A program made the translations under genes and the position numbers. From Calycina herbarum (taxonomy: Eukaryota; Ascomycota; Leotiomycetes; Helotiales; Pezizellaceae), in contig LLEY01000059.1 of the NCBI GenBank assembly GCA_001414485.1, positions 124,001 to 188,000 on the forward strand: DNA of 64,000 nucleotides. Reading direction: 5' to 3'. Positions within the stretch are counted from its first letter, which is position 1; every line of letters starts with the position of its first letter. This document shows, in pieces, positions 21,630 through 32,204 of this stretch. The notes beneath the pieces are model-generated. The model worked only from the letters and a program-made list of their open reading frames with translations, ran no database searches and had not been told where the DNA came from.

Positions 21630-24600
21630 ATGAGTAGCCAAAACATTGGCAAGAGGCCTGCGTCCTCTGAATCTGAATCAGAGAATGGCGAACGATCGCC
21701 GAAGAGAAGAAAAGGGTATTATTAAAGAAAGACGATGAAGAAATCGTGGACATATCCTCCTCCGACGAGACGCCACCAACGCGGTCCGAGAGTCCAGATG
21801 TCCCCCCAAGCCCTAGGCACTTATTTAGGGCACAGAGGGCTGCGGCGCCTGACGCTCCCCCCAGCCTTCCGGCATTATTTATTACACCACTACTAGACTC
21901 TGAATCTGAATCTGGATCTAGATCTAAACCTAAATCTGGCTCTGGCTCTGGCTCTGGCTCTGGATCTGGGTCTAAATCCAAATCCAAATCCAAATCTAAA
22001 TCTAAATCTGAATCTGAAGCTGATTCTGAATCTGAGTCTGATTCTGAATCCGAACGGAAGGATCCGCCGTTATTGAATTATATACCAAAAAAGAAAGACG
22101 ATAAAGAAATCGTGTCCATATCCTCCGACGAGAGTGAGAAAACCAGAAGACCGGCCAAAAAGCGAAAGTGGCCAAAAATCGCTCCATCAACTGAGAAACA
22201 ATTGGCGAACCCGACCGAGTCTGACGACGATATTGAAGCTTCCTGGGCTCCTGCTACTGATGAACTCAGGCGAAAATATCCGGGACGTAAGATTTATACG
22301 GTCAAAAAGCGCAAAAAAATCTTTATTGCATATGGATGTGTGCCTGTGTTTAAGACCAAGGAGGGGCAGACGAAAGACCATCCCGGATGGGATCATCTCT
22401 ACTACCCCAACGGCTTTGACCGACATGACCTTCGTGATCGGCGGCCAGTGGTGGGGGTGATGGCCTTGGAGTCGGAGTATATGCTCGATTATATCCATTT
22501 TAGCGATACGGAAACGGATTTGGATCTCACAGGCCAGAGCAATGGCGATAGAGGCAGTGAAGAGAGTGATTATGATTATGATAGTCCAGACAACGAAAAA
22601 AAAAAATATAGGAAACTTCGTCCTAAACCAAGGGTTTATATGCACGGTGCTGTTGAAGCCGATAGATCTTTAGTTGGAAGGCAGAACAGAGACGGCAGGA
22701 TACACTTTAACATATGGGAACTTCAGGGTCCATGTTTTAGGACAGAAATGGTGGATGGGCGTGAGGAATATTTACCTGTGAACGAGCTGCTTGTCACGAT
22801 TGATGGGGAACGATTCGATTTACCGGAGGGTTGGCAAGATGGGACAATCCAACCTGGCTTTGAAGGCTTAGGTATGGAAACCATTTTTTCATACTCTCAG
22901 ATTCTCTTCAGCTAGGGACAATATACTCATATGTTGGTAGACTATCTAACGGTGCGCCGGGAAATGGTCGAAAGAGCAAAATTTAATAACTTCGAAAATC
23001 CATCGCCATACAATTCCCTTATCAAGGATGGAGACTTCGGTGTAATGGAGGCAGAAAGTGACGGATTAGATGATGCGGAAGAAATTGGTAACCACATGGC
23101 TAGAAACAGTAGGTGTTCTCCGAGCCCCCCTTTCAGAGGGTTGAGACTCTGTTTCATCCTCATCCTCACGTATGCTTCTGGGAATTATAATACTGACTCC
23201 AAGGTCTTTCACAGTAACTATAGATAGTGATGTTCGACAGATCATGCGTGGATTACAAAGAGCAAATAATTGGATTCGCTTCGCAGACCGTATGCATATG
23301 ACTGTGCAACAATCGGCAATTAGCCAAGAAAAGAAAATTACATTGCGGGACATGTACAGAGCTGATGCTCACCCTAACCACTTATTTCCTGGAACAATTT
23401 CAGGTGTTAAATCTGCAACTAGATTCTTGCCTACATTCTATATGAATGAAGCTTATACTCTGCTCAGCTCTCACCGAAGCTTTAGTCGCGGTAGTCTTGA
23501 AACGGCAGAGCTCTTGATCGCGAATGCGAAACGGGTTTCGGACGCAGCTCGTTACATTAAACCAATCTTAGAAGGCTTTAGAGAGCAGTAGGTAATCTCC
23601 AAGTTCTTTTTTCCTCTTTCGGGTTGTTTCAGGAGGGATAAGACATTTCCTCTCAAGAGAACTCTGTTCCTCCTCTCAAATACCTGTTTTCTCCTCACCC
23701 TTCTTAGACATACTTCTAGAATCGGCAATACTGACTCCGAGATCTTCCGCAGACGCCTTGAAGATGTTGACCACAATATAGATTATTACAAAAGTTGTAT
23801 TCAGGAGCTGAGAAACAGGGGGATCATAGCCTATAAGGAAGAACGACAACGGAAGCGTCTTATAGCGCATATACAAAGGGAGACGTTGGTCTATAGAAAG
23901 TTGATGAGGACCGCGGAAGACGAACGTTTTCCATATTATAAATTCCGAAGTGAAGCTCGTCTTGTTTGTAAGCCATCCCTCTTTTTTATTTGTTAAGCAG
24001 GAAGGACTACAAGGGTTCAATCTTCTGGATCAATACTTTTCACATTCTTTTGACTATTTGCCCTATTTTGATAAAGAAGTAAACTAACTCTGCATACCAA
24101 CTTCCGCCGACGAAAGCTCAGAAAGTTCAGCCAATCCGGACGGTTCGGATGGTTGGGATGGAGGTGCGAGTGATGGTGCGAGTGATGGTTGGGATGGAGG
24201 TCGGAGTGAAGATGAGATTGAAAGCGGGAGTGACGGTGGGAGTGAAGGTGGGAGCGGGAGTGGGAGTGGAGGTGGAGGAGGATCAGATTCAGATAATGAA
24301 TCAACTCGAAGGACGCCACAGCTGGGCGATTCAGGCGAAGAAAGCGAGCAATCACAGGGAGAAAAGCCACCACGTGGAGGTAAGAAAAATCGATCTGAGG
24401 AGGAGGAGGAGGAAGAGCCAAAGCCAAAAGCTCCAAAAATCTGACAAACAACACGCGCAGCAGGCAAGAAAACCGGTGCAGGTGGTGGTGCTGGAGGAGA
24501 TGATAGCTCTAGTAGCGATGATGAAGGCGGTAAACAACCATCGAGTGGTAAAAAACCCCCGGGTGGTAAAAAGCCAGGGCAAGGCAAGAAACCACCAGCA

Positions 24601-25143
24601 AAGGCACCAAGCGAGAATTCAGATGACGAAGACCCAAACGAGAAAATACAATGCCATGGTCGCAACCAGAAGGGGAAAGGCCCAAGGTGCAAGAACATGA
24701 TTACGAGATCAAGCGGACCTCGCTGTCGTCTTCACAAGAACCAAAAAGATGTGGAGTCCGAGGAAAGCGATTTATCAGATGGGGGTAAGAAACCAAAGAG
24801 CAGTGGTAAAGAATTAGGGGGAAAAAAGAAAGCAGCAAAGGTACGAAAAGACAATTCCGACGACGAAGATGACGAGCGAGTCCAATGCAAAGGTCGTACC
24901 CAAGGGGGGAAGGGCCCGCGATGTAAGAACATGATTTTGAAATCGAAAGGACCTTGCTGTCGTCTTCATGAGAATCAAGTAGATGATGTGGATTCTGAAG
25001 AAGAGTCGGAGGAGGATGAGCCTGACCCATCAGTGCAATGCGGAGGGAACACTAAAGGGGGCACGGGCCCACGGTGTAAGAACATGGTTCCAAGTTCAAA
25101 GGGGCCTAACTGTCGTCTTCATAAGAAACAAGAAGGGAAGTGA
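21630..25143 (+). CDS. Ser/Asp-rich modular protein with three C-terminal C-x11-C-x11-C-x2-H modules
   Basis: Model: join(21630..21715, 21793..22871, 22977..23108, 23215..23587, 23753..23967, 24131..24379, 24461..25143), 938 residues. All junctions are GT-AG and in phase, and several introns show CTGAC or CTAAC branch sites. The N-terminus is acidic, with long Ser-Glu, Ser-Gly and Ser-Lys runs (simple repeat at 21890-22055). A middle region has a folded look (PGWDHLYYPNGFDRHDLRDR, then a helical Arg/Glu-rich part). Next comes a Gly/Ser/Asp repeat (SDGWDGGASDG), Lys-Pro repeats, and three modules of the form QC-G-x-T-x2-GKGPRCKNM...C-R-L-H separated by acidic linkers. The modules look like small zinc-binding knuckles of the DUF5763 kind. 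Exon 1 may instead join by a one-base frame correction at 21710-21713, retaining a KDDEEIVDIS motif that recurs near 22094. Probably nuclear; function unknown. Confidence 0.6.
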
Positions 25144-25769
25144 TCAGGGATTAAGAAATATCAAGTATTAGTGTTTTCGATATTTTATACTTCAATGTAG
25201 AGTTATAAGAGTGAGAAACTTTATCGTTGGATCAAACTGTTAGCACCGAATACACTCGCTCAATTTCGTGACAATTCTCCGGTACTGTACAAGCTTAGCG
25301 TTAGTTCTAGCTTCTAAACAAATGCCGAACTAATGGTGCTCTGACTCTCAATTCCAGAACCACTAATGAAAGTATAATAGAAAGGTAGAAAGAGCAAGGG
25401 ATTTACTCTAACCTCAACTACCCGTGGCGACATGGAGTATTCTAAGCGAGAAAATCACGATATACGTCAAAAGTAGCAGTAAATACTTCAGCTTCGTACC
25501 TGTCAACGTAGACATCGTAATTCCAATAACATAGAATAACTCAAGTCATAAATCGTTACAAAAACGAAAATCAAATCAAAATAAAACTAGAAAGTTAAGA
25601 ACAACAACTTCAACCGTCCCAACTCCTCTAATTAATAATTAAATTCCGCCAAAAAGTTAGCGTAACAAGACATTTTTTCCTTACCGCTTTCAACCTTGAC
25701 GATAAATAGAGTTTAGTATGTAAAACGGGTTCCAGTAAAACGTTCCAAAAACATCAGCTTCTAGATCCC
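25144..25769. other. Intergenic, AT-rich, carrying one copy of a diverged repeat
   Basis: No coding signal. About 25345-25460 contains a segment (TCTCAATTCCAGAAC ... GAGTATTCTAAGCGAGAA) that recurs in diverged form at about 26545-26655. The region is AT-rich, as is common for decayed repeats in fungi. Confidence 0.4.
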
Positions 25770-26174
25770 CAGTGTGAGAACAAAATACTCTACTACTCAT
25801 TACTACTCGAGTACTACTTGAGTAGAGTAGAGTAGTTACTTAAGACTACTCGGGTAGTCTATAAATAGAAATAATATATAGTAAATATACTAAAACACTA
25901 CTATTTAAGTAGTTTAAAAAAGTCCATCTTCAAAATCAAACAGTTTACTCTCTTACTCTTTTCCTCTCTTTTAATTCTTTATAGAGGAATTATAAAAATT
26001 CTTACCTAAGTACTCCGCTAGACCGGATATTATAATAGGGCATTCTCTGAGCCACCGATTACTCGGCCCGGATCGGTCCGTGTCGGTCCGTACTACTCGA
26101 GTAGTACTAAAATATCTTGAGTAGAGTAGAGTAGCAGTCACTACTCTACTCTACTCTACTCATTTCTCACACTG
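25770..26174. mobile_element. Non-autonomous hAT-like MITE, 405 bp
   Basis: The ends are perfect 11-bp inverted repeats starting CAGTGTGAGAA (left) and ending TTCTCACACTG (right). Both sides are flanked by the same 8 bp, TAGATCCC (25762-25769 and 26175-26182), as expected of a hAT target-site duplication. Inside the ends lie many subterminal GAGTA/TACTC repeats in both orientations, which could be transposase-binding sites. The interior is AT-rich and has no ORF, so it would depend on a transposase encoded elsewhere. The intact ends and target duplication argue for a relatively recent insertion. Confidence 0.85.
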
Positions 26175-26182
26175 TAGATCCC

Positions 26183-26851
26183 TTCCAGACATACCTTAAA
26201 ACAGAATAAAAACAGAATAAAACTATCCAGAGAAACATACTCCAAACCCTAGAGCCTCTCCACATAAATGACAAAGTAAATTCAGAGTAAACCAAGACCT
26301 CATCCTCTATTTACTTGTTCTTTGTCTACCCTAGTTTTTCCACTCCGATGCTCTCCTATCATCTCTCATACTCAAGTCCAGATTCCAAAAGAAAAACAAT
26401 AGGTCCACTCTAGAACCATCAAGAGTAAATTCAAAAGAAAAAGAAGAAGAAAACTCCATAGTATAGCTCTAGACCTTCCATAGAATTCCAGATGCTGAAC
26501 TCTGAACCCCGAGCCGCCTTCCAAGGAAAACCCCATGCCGGTGATTTCTCAATTCCAGAACATCTGAGCAAATTATAGCGGGGAGGTAACAACAGCGAGA
26601 GGTTTATCCAGCGCCAATTACCCCTGATGTAGAGTATTCTAAGCGAGAACATCGGGAAAGCAAAAGGGAACAAATAAGACAAACCTCGACTCATCAAAAC
26701 AACACAGAAGAAAAGTTTCAGGAATTGCTTCATTCAAAAAAGAGAACTATCAACCCGTACTCTAGAAAGCAATCATCCAAAATACCCAAATTTCCCCCCT
26801 CTCCAATTCACAAATTTTTCACCCCTCAAAAGATATATGCTTCCCATCAAA
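26183..26851. other. Intergenic, AT-rich, with the second copy of the diverged repeat
   Basis: This is the 3' region of the transporter gene. The segment 26545-26655 resembles 25345-25460 (shared CTCAATTCCAGAAC and GAGTATTCTAAGCGAGAA). A minus-strand ORF here ends in a poly-Phe run and shows no domain, so I do not call it. Confidence 0.4.
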
Positions 26852-28517
26852 TCAAGCACGCTCACTCGCTCTCCCCTTTTCAATAGCATCCACATCCTCG
26901 CGATCACTAGATTCATTCCCAACCTGCCCACGATGATGAATCTTCGCCAACGCAGCTTCAATAGTATTATGGCCAGCCGCCTCATCCATATCAGAATCGT
27001 CCTTGACGACAAAACTCCGACGCAGGTATTCCGGTCCCACAAATGTGAGGACGATCACATAGGCGTATACACAGCCCATGAATATACACATCACCAGGCC
27101 ATATTTGAAGCGTGGTGTTTTTCCTTTAGGCGGGAGAGGAAATTGAGCACCAATCGTGGACTCGATAGTTGAGGAGGCGGAAGAAACTAGGTTTCCGAGT
27201 TGATATGATGTACCGACGACGAAGGTACGGAAGGAGCCAGGTGATAACTCCATCAAGTGGATTGGGATAACACCCCAAGCACCCTGAACACAGAATTGCT
27301 CGAAGAATGCAGCGGCAATGACTGCTTTGCTCGAAGTAAAAGTGTACGGATACAGCAGAGCACCTCCAATAATGCTGATGAAAATGATGGAAAATCGCCG
27401 TCCAAAGATTTGTGAACAATAACCGATGACAGTACCACCCGTCATGGCGCCAAGATTAGCAACCACCTGTGTGACTGTCACAGCGTTAGGGCTGAAGTTA
27501 TATTGGTTCTTCAACATCGTCGGGTAAAGATCTTGGGATCCATGTGACTGGGTACTCATTAGTATTTGTCTATCGTTGGTAGGAAGAATATTCCTTACCA
27601 TAAAGTTGAAACCAGCCATCAAAAGGACAAGGTAAACCAACAAAAGCCAATGACGCTTCAGTGCCACCTTTCCTTCAGCGATAAACGTGGCTCCAATATT
27701 ACCCCGCTCGTTACGAACAGCCTCTCGTTCGATATATGCATCAGTTTCGGGAAGGCAGAGTCGGAAGATAATAATCAAAACTGGGGGGCAGGCACCGAAC
27801 CAGAAAAGCGGACGCCATCCGTGGGAAGTGGTGTTCACAAGACCTCTAGCAAATGCTGTCGCGAGAAGATAACCAAAGGCGTAACCTTGTTGAAGCATTC
27901 CAGAAATAAGTCCACGAGCTTCCTCGGGACAATCTTCCAATGCTGTCGCAGCGGCGTTGCCATATAAGCCGCCCATCGCAATTCCAAATAGAGCACGGCA
28001 GGCAAGGAATTGTTTGTAGGTGTTACAAAATCCGGTCCCGAGTTCGAGAACGATGAAGAGGAGATTGTTCACAACGAAAGGCCATTTTCGTCCGTACCGA
28101 TCAGCTGCCAGACCGAATATAACAGATCCAACAGATCTGAACATGAGAACCAAGGTGATACCCCAGGTAATGTCGGTATTTGTTTTTCCGAATTCTTCTG
28201 CCAAGTCCTCCACCGTCAAACTGACTGTGAAGAAATCGAAAGCATCCCAAGTCTGCAATAACATCAGCAGTGTCCACAACTTGGAAAGATAATGTACAAA
28301 CCCATGCAATAAAACCACATAAAAAGAAAAGCCATTGTTTTCCCGTCAACATCCGAACCAGTCTTATTGGATTGGGTGCCTTGTGCATCGGTGGTTTGAG
28401 AGTGGTGATTCGAGTTCGTGCATATTCGCCAGTTGACATTTCGTGAGGGGCATGAGATTCGTGTACAGCTGGATCTCGACTTGGAGAAGTCTCCATTTTG
28501 TCGTTGTAGTCCGCCAT
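26852..28517 (-). CDS. JEN-type monocarboxylate/proton symporter (MFS)
   Basis: Model: join(26852..27547, 27599..28252, 28302..28517), 521 residues. Introns are 49 nt (GTTTGT...GCAG) and 51 nt (GTAAGG...CCAG with a TACTAAT branch). The 51-nt intron is a multiple of three and has no stop, so it is easily missed. Splicing it yields N-F-M-S-H-G-S-Q-D-L-Y-P-T, which matches the JEN family signature N-x2-[ST]-H-x-[ST]-Q-D-x3-T exactly. Twelve-helix MFS features are present (WDAFDFFTVSLT, GLAADRYGRKWPF). JEN proteins import lactate, pyruvate or related short-chain acids with protons at the plasma membrane. A cytosolic N-terminus (about 70 residues) and an acidic C-terminal tail may carry trafficking signals. 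Exact substrate cannot be read. Confidence 0.92.
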
Positions 28518-30503
28518 GATGAGTGTTGTACTGGCACAGAGAAGAATATCAATTACTTTTCTTGCAGTAATATTATGATATAGATGGTCGAACTCGGAAT
28601 AGGGGTGACTTACTATGTCACGGTTGAGTTGTACAGAAACAGCTGGAGCAGAAGCAACTGAGCGAGGAACTTTTGACCAAGCCAAAAAACGGTATGCGAC
28701 TTGTTTCCCTTGGAGTCGCAGTGGGTACTTGTTCTCGCTCGTTCCGGGATTTGGAGAGCTGATCAAAGTCCCAAACCTTGACGTCAAGATGCTCTATTCA
28801 ATTCCCAGCTGACAGGAATTTTTAGGGAAGAGGTGAAAGAATAATTTAGGTTATGGAGGTAGGTTACTTACTTATCTATCCGATTGACCTCTCTCTCCCC
28901 TGTCCGTCTTTTCTGCCACTTACCTACTTCTGTCCCAAAAGGCAAGTGCAATCACTTGACCACAACTTGAACTAGACCCGATCCTGACCATTTCTCGGTG
29001 ATCAACGGTCGTACCGAGATTTCCAACCACTTGGGACAATTCATTTTGTCTTCGTGGCGTTCCACCCATGGCATCTGAACGTACATTCAGCATGGTATGA
29101 TGCATGAGATCATGGATTGAATTCGGGTCAGCCAAATTATGGCAAGGAGAGTGGGATAAGATGCGGTAGGGGGTGGTAACACGAGCTGGAAGCTCCGTCT
29201 GTGCCGTTGGGCTGCTTCACCAGGCTTTGTTCGCACCCAGTGATACGCTGAAAAGCTGGAGTACGACAAGTAGCTCTCCATTTCCCCGCCCCAAACCCCA
29301 ACAAATCCCCGCAAGCATTTTCAAGCCTTCACAAGCCAGCTAAGCTTTCAGCCATTCACTGGGCAAAGCTGGGCAGGGAACATTCAAGTCATCATCGGAT
29401 GCTTTCATTAATCCTCAATCTCAATCTCAGAATCTGCAGCTAAAGCTGGCATTTTCCCCTTCGGATTTTCAGCCCCATCTTCTAAACCTCTCCAACGGTT
29501 GCCGACATTGTGTATTAAGACACAGGTACGCTGGTGCTTCAACTTCCAAATATTGGGACACAAGAAAGGAGCCTAGTTAGGTACTCAAATTGTGTGCCGT
29601 CCGCTCCTTCCTCCCCAGGATTGTCGGCTCTCGGCTTCAATTCGGAGAGTTGGGCTGTGGAAGAGAGGCAGGTTACCGAGTAGAATTTGGCCTGCACGGA
29701 GTTGGAGTGCTGGAGTTGTCAGCGGACTGATTCCACGAGTTGGGGTTTCAGAAGGACCGAATCCCCTCAATTGACTCATCACTCATCTTGAATCCTATCC
29801 AAACCACTCTCGCGACGGAAACACTATTGTTATGATTTGGCGACATCATCCAAGATAGGAGCAGAAGGCGTAAAAGACTGGTTTCAAGATAGGAGGACCT
29901 TGACGCGGTTTTCTATCCGCGATTTGAAATCAACCCAACAAGTCAAAGGCGTGACGGAAGCATCGACGCGCTGTGCCGTAATCTCGGGATTTCAATCGTA
30001 GGCACGTTTTATTCCTAGGAAGGACTGATGTTGTGGATGGAAGTTGAAATAAGACTGGAATGCGGAGAAATCCGGAGAGAAAAACACGACGCTCCCCAGA
30101 TTTTTCTTTATTTTCTCCCCATGGGGTAATTGCTTTTATTGAAAAGGGGAAACATTATCTTTCGTCACATGACTTGTCTCTTATCCCCCACCATACCCGC
30201 TTCCTATCACCTGAAATACCAAGAGCTTCTCAAACAGTCTTTACATTCTCCTCCTTATTATACTTTGCTGTCCCAAGCCTCTCATCAAGAGTATAAAAAT
30301 CCCAAAAGCTCATGATGATAGGCTTAAATTTAGTCGTATCGACTCTGTTCGCGTGGCCTTCCAATTTCAACTCCTCTTCGATATGTACCCTTCACAATAT
30401 CAGTCTTTGTCTTTATCTCAAACAATACAAAGTGTAAGGGGCCTGGTTGTCGATCTCCGGCATCTAATTGAGATATTTCGAAATTATCAGAGATGGTTTA
30501 GGA

Positions 30504-30530
30504 GAATGAAGAAACCTGATTTCTTCATTC
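30504..30530. repeat. Perfect 11-bp inverted repeat with 5-nt loop
   Basis: GAATGAAGAAA is followed by CCTGA and the exact reverse complement TTTCTTCATTC. It could form a stem-loop in RNA. It is isolated, and no associated gene end is clear. Confidence 0.7.
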
Positions 30531-30695
30531 CCCCAAGCCTTTTTGGTTGATATATTCGAGAACATATCATCATAGGAGGGTGTCGGAAAAGTATCAATCT
30601 CTTTACACAATCACACGATCCCGAGTCCCCTCTGACCCGGGAAAGAAAAGCTAGGAAAGGCGCATCTTATCCTTCCTCAAGAACAAAAAACAAAA

Positions 30696-30759
30696 ACATA
30701 GAAAAACAAAAACATAGAAAAACAAAAACATAGAAAAACAAAAACATAGAAAACCAAAA
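30696..30759. repeat. Four tandem copies of a 16-bp A-rich unit
   Basis: The unit is ACATAGAAAAACAAAA; copies start at 30696, 30712, 30728 and 30744, and the last copy has one A-to-C change. It abuts the 3' end of the flavin-reductase-like gene. Confidence 0.9.
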
Positions 30760-30760
30760 C

Positions 30761-31287
30761 TCACCTCAAAACCTTAACCTCAAAAACCCCAACAAACCCC
30801 CCCACAGCCTCATTCTTCACAACAAGTTCCCCCTCCATCTGCACAGGACACTCCTTAATCCTCGGTACCTCAATCAACTCACTCTTCTGCTGTTCCAACC
30901 CCGCATGCGCAAACTTATCTTTCACAAGCCTCACTCCGCTCGCTTTTTGGCTCTCCGAAAGCTCTGAGAGCCCCGTCGTGCGGTTGAGAGCCAGGATAGC
31001 GGGGAGGTTTGCGGGGGAGGGGAGGTTGAGGACGCAGGTCTTTGTGCGGAGGAGGTTTTGGGCGGTTTGTGAGGTGCTTTGGGGAAGGAGTTAGTGAGGG
31101 TTTGAGATTGAGGGATTGAGGAGGACGGGGATATATACGCTAAGAGTCCCAAGATTGCACGATCGCCGACCCAGAAGATGGAGGACATTGGAGCGATGTT
31201 TGGGGTTCCATCTGGGTTGGTTGTTGTGATTAGGACGACGGTGGTGGCCCAATAGAGGACTGCTGGGGAGATTGTTACGTGTGGCAT
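30761..31287 (-). CDS. Flavin-reductase-like FMN-binding split-barrel protein, apparently C-terminally shortened
   Basis: Model: join(30761..31076, 31139..31287), 154 residues, one 62-nt intron (GTATAT...AAAG), phase 2. The start MPHVTISPAVLYWATTVVLI and TTNPDGTPNIAPMSSIFWVG, then TKTCVLNLPS and CPVQMEGELV, are typical of the DIM6/NTAB flavoprotein family, which binds FMN. Family members usually run about 50-100 residues longer after the point where this one stops (VFEVKVLR). The stop TGA overlaps a consensus donor (AG-GTGAGT), so an extra 3' exon is possible. The next ~150 bases on this strand are the 16-bp repeat array, and I find no matching C-terminal exon there. Either the 3' end was lost, or it is encoded farther away. 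Confidence 0.7.
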
Positions 31288-32204
31288 TTTTGATTCGGTT
31301 TGGAGGGCAGCTGAACTCGGAGTGGTTTTGAGTTGGAAAAGGCGAGTTTGTTTAATAGTATTTGGAAATCTCGACTAGATCTGCAAGATATGATTGGAGG
31401 TTTTGTCTAGAATTTTTGCTCGTCTTGTAGAAAGAAGTTTTGAACTGAATATCAAATCCCATTAACCCATCCCATCCTATCCCCTTTATACTCCCTCCCT
31501 CCCAAATAAAACCAAAACCCCAATTATCAATCTTCAATCAAAAACTATCTTTCAACGTCGCAATGTTCCAATGTTCCAAGGTTCCAATGTTTACAAATCT
31601 TACAAACCGCGGAATTAAGACAATCGCACTTATACGACGGTTGCCTGTGGTGACCTGTCAGCAAAGTGGAGTATTTCAATCCACTTTTTGTCCAGACATA
31701 TGATCTTACTACATTGCGGCGCATTCCAAAGGTGCATTGAAGACCATGCTCTTCTGTGAAAGGTAATTGAGCCTCATAATGATTCCACATGCCGTGGGGG
31801 TGCACGAAGCTATTGCGCCATCCAGGGCAAAAAACATACTCTATGCAACCCAGAAATGATAAAGGATGTGTTGAACTCGTGTATGGCGGAACGGATGTAA
31901 GTCAAGATCCGACGTTTAAGATCCGTAACAACACATGGCGGAAGAACAGCAAGTAAGAAAAATTGCCTGGCTGGGAAGAGCATTTCAGGTGCAAAGGCAA
32001 ATGTAATAAACAGGCCCAATATCACAATAGACTTTTAAAAAAAGACTTTTAAGATGAACATCGTGCTGAAGGTACTTTGATTCTATCTTTCTATGGGAAA
32101 TATTGTCACCAATCCACAATGAAGCCAGATTTAAGCAGTGCTGTGTTCATTTGACAAGTTCGCGACAGCCACGAGGGGTATTTGAAACTTTCGGTCATAT
32201 CTTC
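31288..32204. other. Intergenic, with a possible membrane-protein relic
   Basis: On the minus strand 31545-32025, two adjacent open frames read MILGLFITFAFAPEML, then after a stop HPHGMWNHYEAQLPFTEEHG. The first resembles a helix near the C-terminal half of a fungus-specific family of integral membrane proteins. The interruption suggests a decayed fragment rather than a gene. Confidence 0.3.

Larger units (their letters stand above)
28518..30760. other. Intergenic, with a short hairpin and a 16-bp tandem repeat
   Basis: No supported gene over 2.2 kb. The first ~300 bp should be the transporter promoter. A perfect hairpin lies at 30504-30530 and a tandem array at 30696-30759 (separate entries). 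Short ORFs at 29585-29782 and 30353-30550 have no domain or splice context. Confidence 0.45.

Noticed and set aside
24017..24698. Minus-strand ORFs of 145-204 codons
   Set aside because: They are the complement of Gly/Ser/Asp/Lys simple repeats in the modular gene and show only His/Ser/Pro or Phe/Pro low complexity.
30696..30759. Possible CRISPR-like array
   Set aside because: It is a simple head-to-tail 16-bp tandem repeat without spacers, in a eukaryotic genome.
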